The notes beneath the pieces were generated by a model. That model saw nothing but the letters and a program-made list of their open reading frames with translations. It did not search any database and had not been told where the DNA came from. From Lichtheimia corymbifera B2541 (lineage: Eukaryota > Mucoromycota > Mucoromycetes > Mucorales > Lichtheimiaceae): a stretch of DNA of 11,482 bases. A program made the translations under genes and the position numbers. The stretch covers positions 1-11,482 of the forward strand of contig JNEU01000779.1 of NCBI GenBank assembly GCA_000697475.1, given 5' to 3'. Below are positions 1 to 6,969 of this stretch, piece after piece (position 1 is the first letter of the stretch; each line of letters starts with the position of its first letter).

Positions 1-1379
1 GCAGATAGCCATTGTATAGAAGCTGCTTTCTTTACTTGCAACAACTTGGCTTTAATGCACACGGATCCTTATGGATGTCGTCATATCAGCCACCAACTAC
101 TACTACTGCACATACAAGCATTCTTCACCTGGTTGAGCTGCGATAGAAAGTGAACAAGCAAGTGATTGACCAGCTGCCGGATGGAAAAGGAAGGGATCAC
201 AGGATATCTTTGTATCAACGTATTGGACTTGCATTGGTTATGGATGGATGGATGGATGCAATCAAGCAGAGAGGTGGATCGCTTTGTACGTTGTCAGCAG
301 GAAGGATGGATCATGTTACGTGGATGCGGCTGAGGGTGATGATGGATTGGATGGCGTGGATGAGACGGCTTGTACCTTTGACGACAGCCATGTTTGCCGC
401 CATGGATGATATTGGATGTTGGAGTCAAGGCACGCACAGCAGCTACTTTGCGATCCTGGATGGATGATTACGACGGTAGCAACCAACGATTCAATGACGC
501 AACGATAATGATACCCATCGATTCTATGTGATCCACTTGGCCAGTTTCTGAATTGAAAGGTAGGATAGAAATTTGGATAATCTACATCATTGTATTTAGA
601 CGCTCTTGTTGTATTTATCACATCACATTCATTAAAGCTTTCTTGTTGACACTGATATATGATACATAGCCGATAGGATTGTACACAGGTTTATATAGAC
701 CCTTCAAATATAATAAACCTCTAGTAATGGTACCCAACAATAATGAGTGTTACAAAAGTGTTATCCATTGTAAGTTTAAGTGATTATGTTTAAGAAAGAG
801 TGGGCTACGATACAATATGACATGGGTACATACATATGCTTATGTATGATGACTTCTAGCATGCGCTATTTTGTATGTATGATCTTATGCAGGAACAATC
901 TTTGGAGACAAGCAATGCCATCGCCCCTGTCATTCTCATACATACTGTATACTCTCGGATGCATCAATTATTTTGGCTTGTCAACCATACCATGGTTTCA
1001 TACCGTCTATCAAACGCGAGCCTTACTATAGGGGCAGGAACAATTATGCAATCTCCGCCAATAAGATTGATCTCAAAGCCCAGTCCTCTTGTCGGGGATC
1101 CTTTATTGACTGCTCGTAATTCGCAATCTGCACACAAGCAAACGTCCATTGTCAATATCAATGATAAAGCAATACAAATGGGGATGTGACATGCTAAGGG
1201 GACTCTACATACCGATAGCGACAAAGAGCAATAAGGGGTTTGATATAGAGGCCTTATAAACAACAGCGACAGGGGAAATATAAGATAAACTACATTGATA
1301 CAACTTGATGTCTTAGCATTATCGGCCCTTAGCATAGAAACAACAAACAGCCTTAACGTACGAAGGTCTGCAATGAGGC
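1..1379. other. Gene-free, low-complexity and AT-rich stretch
   Basis: I find no supportable gene here. The only sizeable open frames are about 100 codons or shorter, overlap each other on both strands and show no recognisable motif; the one at 150-467 is driven by the GGATG-rich repeat. A frame is open from base 1 to the stop at 151-153 without a recognisable product, so a truncated gene end cannot be excluded. AT-rich sequence with TATA-like and AATAAA-like words lies at about 640-740 and 1240-1320. The whole stretch may be decayed transposon sequence, but I cannot assign it to a family. Confidence 0.5.
164..475. repeat. GGATG/TGGATGG-rich low-complexity region
   Basis: About fourteen occurrences of GGATG lie within roughly 300 bases, including an uninterrupted ATGG tetranucleotide run at 240-258. 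Elsewhere the units are irregularly spaced and diverged, so this is a degenerate simple repeat rather than a clean minisatellite. It keeps a reading frame open by chance at 150-467. Confidence 0.6.
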
Positions 1380-1620
1380 GAGTATCCGTGCCAAGTCCGT
1401 GGCAAACGACAAGAAAGCAGAAGGAAGGAAAAGAAGAGTCTGTAGTTTATTCATTCGATTGTGTGTGATTTATACTAGGTTTCATGCATGCCACTGACAT
1501 CACAATACATGCATACTATTATATCAATAAGCGTCACAGCAACTTCATCACAATAAGGGCCTTGACAATGATGGAAGTCCCTTGACATCTTTGTCACACA
1601 ATGGAAGAAATAAGGTATAG
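1380..1620 (-). repeat. Possible decayed LTR of Ty3/gypsy copy A
   Basis: This stretch lies downstream of the integrase stop of copy A (transcribed leftward), where its 3' LTR should be. On the minus strand it has a TATA-like word TATAAAT (1468-1474) followed about 16 nt later by AATAAA (1446-1451), then a pyrimidine-rich tract and CTTTCTTGT, an order compatible with U3-R-U5. A similar TATAAATA followed by CTTTCTTGT occurs on the minus strand at about 6007-6088. I could not define LTR ends, a polypurine tract or a target duplication, so limits are approximate and the call is an inference from position and signals. Confidence 0.3.
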
Positions 1621-1768
1621 GTACACATGCCATTGGTTGAGCAAGCGATGGATCAGCACATATAAAGGGGGGTGAGTTGAATCAGGATAACAATAGGTGA
1701 ATACAAGCAATATGATATGGATATGAGAAAACGAAAAAGGATGAAAACATGGTGAGAATAACAAATCA

Positions 1769-2988
1769 TCAAAGAGAATAATGTCCAGGTCGAGGTCGAT
1801 ATGCCTTGAGTCGGCTAGCATGATATAAACCGGGCAGCAACAAATGTCGATCGCGCAACATATATGTATCATTGCCCATATGCTTGTCAATAGAGTAAGG
1901 GCCTATCCACGGTGGCTCCAATTTTGTCCCTCCAACATTCCCAGTGTCATGCAACAGGATCAGATCACCTTCGAGGTATGTAACCTTCTTTCCGGCTCGG
2001 TACCTCTTCTTCATATCTTCGCCATTCTTCTCAATATTGTCATGGGCCTGGTATAAGTGATATTGCATCAATCTGTGTATCTCTGACAATCGTAGTGATA
2101 ATGAGACTTCGTCAAGATCATCAGGTGCATCACCAAATTCTTCTTGCCAATCATCCTTGAGTGAAGAAGGGAACTTCGCTTCTCTGCCATACGTCAAATA
2201 GAACGGTGCGTATCCATGCTTCCGTGAGATAGAGGTCCTTGATACAAAACATGCCGCGCCTAACCATGCTTCCCATGATCCAGGATGTTGACTTGCCAAT
2301 CTCTTCATGATGCTTCTTATTATCCCAATTGCACGCTCAACATGCCCTTGTCTCCCAGGTCGATAACCAGCTCCCGTCTTAATGCGTAGACCATAGGCTC
2401 TTTCTAGCTCCTTGTTTAACTTTGAGCGGTAAAATGCGAACCATTGTCTGAAATGACCATCTTTGGCACACCATGTCGATTTGTCCGTAGCCTAGGTTCC
2501 TTCCTTAAGGGCCTTGTCTTGATTTTGGAATGTGTCCCTCCCTTGTCAACATCAGAGGGGATTAACAAGGCACCTACGGCCCACGGTCCTTCACATTTCT
2601 CAATGAAGCCGAGATCCCTAACCGGACGAGCACCTTCCTTAAGCCTTATCATGGATGGATCTGCCTTGAGTTGACCAACATCTGCCCGTTTGCTTGCAAA
2701 TCGAGCATCATGTCTCTCCAAGATATCCATGAGCCATTCTTGTTGCCTTTCCATGAGATTGGTATTGATGTCCATTTTCTCAACCATGAGGACTTGGTTT
2801 ACTTCTATGGTCATGTGTGCATCTAACGGGGCCACCTTGTCTGAAGTTGGCAATGGCTGTTCTGGATATTCAACCAGCATTCGTAGCTCTTCCATGATGT
2901 CATCTACATCCTGTGCACATGTGGGATGCTTTGACATGTTTCGAGCAGCACCAATGACGTCCCCAGAATGTATCCCAATCCTTGCAGG
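1769..2988 (-). pseudogene. Ty3/gypsy pol remnant, copy A (RT start fused to integrase)
   Basis: Read right to left on the minus strand, this holds the protease-RT linker, the first part of the reverse transcriptase (IRLKEGARPV, then DLGFIEKCEGPWAVGALLIP), and then integrase sequence; the rest of RT and all of RNase H are missing. The integrase part has the second catalytic Asp in VISDNGSHF (Asp codon 2446-2448), the catalytic Glu in HVERA (codon 2336-2338), the HGYAPFYLTYGRE segment, and a C-terminal GPY-type module (PPWIGPYSI, then YHASRLKAY) ending at the TGA of 1769-1771. The Asp-Glu spacing is 35 codons plus 2 nt, so a frameshift lies between them, near the T run after SHF; the frame upstream stops at 2416-2418. 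RT also has a net 66-nt in-frame loss after GARPV compared with copy B. The 5' part is cut off where the inverted-repeat element begins at 2989. It is not functional. Family assignment is firm; it is a different lineage from the intact element at 6713-11482. Confidence 0.85.
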
Positions 2989-3000
2989 TAGGGATCCCCA
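2989..3000 (+). repeat. Left terminal inverted repeat
   Basis: TAGGGATCCCCA, a perfect inverted match to 3999-4010. It contains the 8-bp palindrome GGGATCCC. The flank to the left belongs to the protease-RT linker of retroelement copy A. Confidence 0.8.
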
Positions 3001-3998
3001 CAGTACCAACGGTACCGGTACCTCAGTGGTCCCGGCACCGTACTGAAAAATGTTGGTACCGACTCAGTACTTTTGAATATCATAATGCCAATAAAAATGA
3101 CGATTGAATCAGATTTCATAGCCAGCTATAACAATGTTCTTTTCATTAAGTCTTTATTGTTGCAGTTGTCATGATGTGCTATGCCATGGGTGGATATAAG
3201 GTATGAAAAATGCAGTTGTGTTACTTTGGTACTGCTGTTTGCCAGTCCGCTTTAATGTGTTAAATATGTAAGCAGTAACAGCGTAGGCGTGTATGGCATC
3301 TACATGCATGTCGAAACCCGGGTTATAGATATTCAGGTGTATGTGTATAGATCAATGAGGGTAGAAACATGAAAACCAATCATGGGTAATAGTGGTAAAA
3401 GGGCGAATCCAAAAAATAAAGGTGGTATGATTTTGTTTTATTGCATGTGCAATATAGTTAAAGGCGTACATGGTCGCTAATGGGGATATCCTCGGCCTTT
3501 TATTTTATTCGCAAGTCTATGATAACTAAAACCTAAGAGTAATTGGAATATCTAATATAGCTGCAGGTTGTTGATAGCAACTGTTGAGTGTTGGGTATTG
3601 GTATAATATATCATAGACACATCCTGTAGAATTACAAGTCCCATATCAATCGTACATTGATAAGGATAGCAAGCTACTAAATGGGATATATGAAGATGGT
3701 CTTACTTATGGTCAATAGGGATTCAGTGATAAAAGATTTGGGTTGTCAGGTTGTCACCAGCACCTGTATTTATATACATACATCAAAACTATGCTATCGC
3801 AATATCTAAGACATCGGGTCGTGTATAATCTCAGTGAAACCAGCATATCTTATAGGTTTGGATGCTATACACCCGGTACCGCGGGTTGCCTCGGTACCAT
3901 ACATAGTATCAACCTTCGGTTCTTTGTCGGTTCTTTGATGGTACCGGTACCGGGATAACCGACAGGTACCGAGTACCGAGCCGGTACTCGGTCCTTTT

Positions 3999-4010
3999 TG
4001 GGGATCCCTA
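3999..4010 (-). repeat. Right terminal inverted repeat
   Basis: Plus strand TGGGGATCCCTA, the reverse complement of 2989-3000. The flank to the right belongs to the integrase C-terminal region of retroelement copy B, not copy A. Confidence 0.8.
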
Positions 4011-5508
4011 CGATACAACTCGGTCAATTCTGTCAATCTTGCTGATATCAAAGCATCGTCCCATTCATCACAATCTTGAAAAGAATCAGGCATCCATACT
4101 TTTTCCATAGCAGGTGGCAATCGCGGTTCTCTTCCGTAGGTCAAGAAGAAGGGAAAGTATCCATGTCGTTGAGTAGTTGTCGTTCTTGTTACAAAACAAG
4201 CGGCATCCAACCTTGGCTTCTTCTTCAAGGGCCTTGTCTTGATTTTCTAATGCCCCTCTTTTTTCAGCATCAGATGGGATTAACAATGCACCCGCAGCCC
4301 ACGGTCCTTCGCATTTCTCAATGAATCCAAGGTCCTCCAATTGGGATAAATATTCTTTCAACCGTTCATTGGCATCGCGTGGTAATGTATAAGGAGCCAC
4401 TTTAACAGGACGAGCACCTTCCTTGAGTCGTATGCGATATGGTTCTGCCTTCAATTCACCCACTTCGGTCAACTTGGTGGCAAATTGTTTTCACGCTTGT
4501 TGACAATAGACATGATCCGCTCTTGTTGTGATTGCGTCAATTCTGGATATACATCAACTTCTTCCACCGTGAACACATTGTTCACCATAGTATCCTCATT
4601 CATCGCTAAAAGATTCATCTTGTCAGGATGTCAGCTGTAGGCGACAGCATGTCGGGATATGTAACGAGTCTTTCCAATTGATTTATCACTTCGGAGACAT
4701 CGTTGATACAAGTAGGAGGCGTACTCATATTCCTTGTGGCTGCTATGATATCACCTGATCCTGATCGAATACCAATACGACTTGATCCTCTGTTGCCTAT
4801 GCACATGGTGGTATTGCCATCCATACGAATCCTTGAGGGCCATAAAATAATCTCGTGCTTGCCCATTGGCTTGGATTCCAATACCGTGTACTCGCCAATT
4901 CCGCCTTTAGGTTCGTTGAGGGATAATTGAGCGATCATAATCTCACCAGGATCCAATACAACGTCTGAATCAATCACCACGTCTGCTTGCTTTGCTATAT
5001 CCTTCATATAACCCACAAAATGAGCTTGTACAGTCGTAGAAGTATGATCCTCATTGGTTGTTCCCTCCTTTGACGTTGATACACCAGCCACGTGTGTTTC
5101 AATATCCACCATCGTCGATCCATCTCCCATCATGTCGAATGTAATGACGCCTTTCGATGGATTAACCGCAACCTTGGCATTGTATAGGAAGTCGTATCCC
5201 AAAAGCAACGGAGTAAATGGATTGTCAACCACAATAAAACGATGATTGATTGTGATGTCAGGATGGAAAGTCAAATCCACTTTGATGCACCCCACTGGCA
5301 CTTCCTCTGTACCTCCATCAAAGCCTATACGACTAGTCGTTGGCTCAATCAGGTCATCCAAGTGCATATCTTTCACCATAGAGTAAGGCAATATCGAGCA
5401 ATAAGCACCTCCATCGACTAATCCTTCAACCGTATGATCACCAATGAGCATATAAACTGCTTGCAACCCACGAATGTTGCTATTGTTCGACTATGTATGC
5501 CCTTGTGG
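4011..5508 (-). pseudogene. Ty3/gypsy pol remnant, copy B (protease, RT start, integrase tail)
   Basis: Read leftward on the minus strand: a retropepsin-like aspartic protease (frame 4615-5466 plus a few codons upstream), the protease-RT linker, the start of RT (about 4210-4490) and a piece of integrase C-terminal region (4011-4205). The protease shows GLVDGGAYCSIL at about 5398-5424 and the downstream LLLGYDFL box; the catalytic triplet is DGG (5407-5415) instead of the usual DTG/DSG. RT has IRLKEGARPVKVAPYTLP and GFIEKCEGPWAAGALLIP, then jumps directly to integrase LDAACFVTRT and HGYFPFFLTYGREPRLP, so most of RT, all RNase H and the integrase core are deleted. Frameshifts lie near 4615 and 4490. 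The integrase part stops abruptly at the inverted-repeat element. It is clearly homologous to copy A but independently damaged. Confidence 0.85.
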
Positions 5509-5979
5509 ATCACGAGTAAGATGAACTTGTTCTTTCTTCTCCTGCTTCTTTCGTGTTCTTGAAAAGGGCCCTTCTCTTGCTGGTGGCCATGGATGGATAG
5601 AGCTGACCTTCTTGCATTGGCCAAAATGCTGGCATATTGGACAAGATAGCACGTATCGCCTGACGTCTTTATAATACCATGGTCAATAATAATGTCTTCC
5701 AATCTTTTCAGCAGTATTGGCTACTCCAGCATGGCCAGCAAGTACATGGTCATGATATTCTTGTAAGATAAGCAGAACTTCACCTCTCATCAGAACACGC
5801 CTTGCACCCGATTGGCTAGTGGCCTTCTTGCATAAGATCCAATCAGTTGCGAAAAAAAGAAAAATCCTCGACTAAGCTTTCTAATCTTGTCCCGATCTTG
5901 CGGTCCAAAGTGTGGTGGGTACTTCACGCTTGACAAATATAGGACCAATGCATGATAGACCTCGTAATCCAGACCTCCC
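5509..5979 (-). pseudogene. Integrase N-terminal (HHCC) fragment of a Ty3/gypsy element
   Basis: Minus-strand translation gives EVYHALVLYL and YPPHFGPQDRDKIRKLSRGF, then after a frameshift in a T-rich run near 5860 RRVLMRGEVLLILQEYHDH, LAGHAGVANTAEKIGRHYY and KDVRRYVLSCPICQ. This is the integrase zinc-binding HHCC domain with its usual lead-in. An in-frame TGA (5683-5685) replaces the Trp expected in the YYWP motif. Further left KNKFILLVI (about 5509-5535, shifted frame) resembles the start of the catalytic core, but the first catalytic Asp is not visible. The fragment lies upstream of the copy B protease, the reverse of gag-pol order, so it should come from another copy or a rearrangement. 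It is probably the same lineage as copies A and B. Confidence 0.75.
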
Positions 5980-6300
5980 TGTGATGTATGTGTATGTGTA
6001 TGTAGCGTAACAAGAAAGTCTTTGAGAAAGCATAGATATTCAGAAAGAAAATCAACCTATCAACTAATCTCTGATCTATGTATTTATACTACGGCTATAG
6101 AAAAAGTTTTAATCCAATGGCAGGCTGTTAACATGGGTTGGAGTTGACTGAGACGTGAATAGGAAGAGATGCTGGCTTACAAGTGGATATGTCTCACTTG
6201 GATCTATTGTCTGAGATGTGATAATGACCATTATCAAAACTCAAGCACCGATGTCAAAGAAGAACTTGTGGGATTCTAAGAGAAAATCAAGCAATTCGCA
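5980..6300. other. Non-coding stretch, possible solo LTR remnant
   Basis: No coding sequence is recognised. The stretch begins TGTGATGTATG, similar to the first bases of the intact element's LTR (TGTGATGTTTG), and has a minus-strand TATA-like TATAAATA (plus 6081-6088) about 100 bases in, close to the spacing in that LTR. No matching 3' end or target duplication was found, so a diverged solo LTR is only a suggestion. The coding homology of the neighbouring integrase fragment ends at its left edge. Confidence 0.25.
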
Positions 6301-6313
6301 ATCTACAATTTTA

Positions 6314-6448
6314 TATCAGTACCGCTCGCTTCCATTTGGAGTGAGTGCAGCACCAAAGGTATTTACAAAGATGATGCGTTATGCCTTGGAACCAATGAGA
6401 GCAAAGGTCATTCGATTCGTGTACTACCTGGACGATGATTGTGTCCTA
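6314..6448 (+). pseudogene. DIRS-like reverse transcriptase fragment
   Basis: The plus strand encodes YQYRSLPFGVSAAPKVFTK followed by a YYLDD box and CVLA, the order and spacing of the RT catalytic palm. The LPFG(L/V)S-APxVFTK wording is characteristic of DIRS-type tyrosine-recombinase retrotransposons rather than Ty3/gypsy, whose equivalent is FGL..APATFQ. Only about 45 codons are convincing; the open frame extends at both ends (6218-6493) but those parts match nothing I know. No start, RNase H or recombinase is present. It is on the opposite strand to every other element here. The DIRS assignment is moderately certain; that it is an RT fragment is more so. Confidence 0.65.
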
Positions 6449-6459
6449 GCATTTCACCA

Positions 6460-6712
6460 TCCACTGCCTCCAAAAAGGTTTGATGTAATCTAGGAGCATA
6501 AAACAACAGCTCGTGTAATGGAACAGGAATCCCCACATCACGCAATGCAGCCACGATGTCATATTCATCCAAACTTCCATCACTGTTGACCATCATAGGG
6601 AACTTCGTTGACGCTTGTGCCAGTATTGATGGTTTCGTACGCCTTTCGGCCATAGCCTGTTTATCAGCCTCCGTCAGTTCAGCCTTCTTTTGTCATGCTT
6701 TCACTGACGAAG
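6460..6712 (-). pseudogene. Ty3/gypsy pre-protease fragment (interrupted target of the chromovirus)
   Basis: The minus strand reads KKAELTEADKQAMAERRTKP and later YDIVAALRDVGIPVPLHELL followed by FYAPRLHQTFLEAV. This resembles the segment before the protease in many fungal Ty3/gypsy polyproteins, where a hydrophobic 'fDiv..L.....pv.l.eLl...P..r' pattern precedes the active site. An in-frame TGA at 6693-6695 interrupts it. The frame runs straight into the LTR at 6713, so this looks like the target gene of the intact chromovirus, with the rest beyond the right edge of the window. It may be the missing 5' part of copy B. Assignment rests on pattern resemblance. Confidence 0.5.
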
Positions 6713-6754
6713 TGTGATGTTTGCAATGGAAGATCAATGAATAGGCTCAGAAAA

Positions 6755-6762
6755 TACTGTGA
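6755..6762 (-). promoter_or_regulatory. Candidate self-primer sequence in the LTR (transcript 5' end)
   Basis: The minus strand reads TCACAGTA. This is the exact reverse complement of TACTGTGA, which lies on the minus strand just after the 5' LTR (plus 11446-11453). It is about 40 nt downstream of the TATA box, near the expected start of the transcript, as in Tf1-type self-priming where the RNA 5' end folds back onto the primer-binding site. Pairing covers 8 nt and does not reach the LTR edge, so the case is suggestive. Confidence 0.4.
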
Positions 6763-6779
6763 GAATCTGATGTCGATTG

Positions 6780-6785
6780 TTTATT
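6780..6785 (-). promoter_or_regulatory. AATAAA polyadenylation-like signal in LTR
   Basis: TTTATT on the plus strand, AATAAA on the minus strand, between the TATA box and the presumed R region. In a 3' LTR this position would direct polyadenylation downstream in R. Single-motif evidence only. Confidence 0.4.
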
Positions 6786-6799
6786 GTAGATGATGGGCA

Positions 6800-6806
6800 T
6801 TATATA
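6800..6806 (-). promoter_or_regulatory. TATA box of the LTR promoter
   Basis: The minus strand reads TATATAA within CTATATAATG. It lies in the LTR with the correct orientation to drive leftward transcription, and predicts a start around 6765-6775, just before the 8-mer complementary to the primer-binding region. Confidence 0.5.
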
Positions 6807-6934
6807 GATTCAAGATGTACATGGGTATTGATTATGCATGGATGTATGACCGTTGTATTAACATGGACTAATTTTACTTTCATTATGCAGCCCCTTACGC
6901 ATGATTACCTCACTTATATGTCATGGACACCACA

Positions 6935-6948
6935 TTACCCCCTTCCAG
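6935..6948 (-). promoter_or_regulatory. 3' polypurine tract (plus-strand primer)
   Basis: The minus strand reads CTGGAAGGGGGTAA immediately before the TG of the 3' LTR. A purine run here is the RNase H-resistant primer for second-strand DNA synthesis in LTR retrotransposons. The 16 nt covering it and the first LTR bases (6933-6948) recur exactly at 8406-8421. Confidence 0.75.
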
Positions 6949-6969
6949 GCTGTTGCCGTGAGAGAGATA

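Larger units (their letters stand above)
2989..4010. mobile_element. Non-autonomous TIR DNA transposon, hAT-like (tentative)
   Basis: The ends are perfect 12-bp inverted repeats: TAGGGATCCCCA at 2989-3000 and its complement at 3999-4010. Inside them are clustered GGTACC palindromes: three on the left (3011, 3017, 3055) and five on the right (3875, 3893, 3940, 3946, 3965), none in the interior. Such subterminal repeats are typical transposase-binding sites of DNA transposons. No transposase or other credible gene is seen; the interior is AT-rich. The TAGGG-type end resembles hAT elements, which make 8-bp target duplications, but the 8-bp flanks do not match. If the terminal TA is instead the duplicated target, a Tc1/mariner/pogo-type element is possible. 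The flanks come from two different retroelement copies. Confidence 0.7.
6713..6934 (-). repeat. 3' LTR of the chromovirus
   Basis: Begins TGTGATG and ends CACCACA on the plus strand, giving TG...CA ends and an imperfect 7-bp terminal inverted repeat. The left edge is fixed by the direct repeat at 11459; the right edge is inferred from the CA next to the polypurine tract. On the minus strand it holds a TATA box, an AATAAA word and an 8-mer complementary to the primer-binding region. Confidence 0.85.

Noticed and set aside
150..467. 105-codon plus-strand frame
   Set aside because: Composition is driven by the GGATG repeat (Met/Asp/Trp-rich), with no domain pattern.
644..739. TGTTG...CAACA bounded segment resembling a 96-bp solo LTR of copia type
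   Set aside because: The 5-bp flanks (TTTCT and ATAAT) do not match and there is no second copy in the window; TATA-like and AATAAA words are common in AT-rich sequence.
964..1335. 123-codon minus-strand frame
   Set aside because: No recognisable motif, overlapped by plus-strand frames, and no neighbouring coding context.
1663..1678. Purine run AAAGGGGGG with TATA-like sequence as the polypurine tract of copy A
   Set aside because: It is purine-rich on the plus strand, the wrong strand for a leftward-transcribed element.
3439..3454. TATTGCA-TG-TGCAATA short palindrome in the inverted-repeat element
   Set aside because: Seven-base arms are unremarkable in AT-rich DNA and have no supporting context.
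3743..3958. 71-codon plus-strand frame inside the inverted-repeat element
   Set aside because: No transposase-like motif; it ends within the GGTACC repeat array.
5418..5702. 94-codon minus-strand frame as a separate gene
   Set aside because: Mostly an out-of-frame reading across the integrase fragment and the protease start; the true frames give recognisable integrase and protease motifs.
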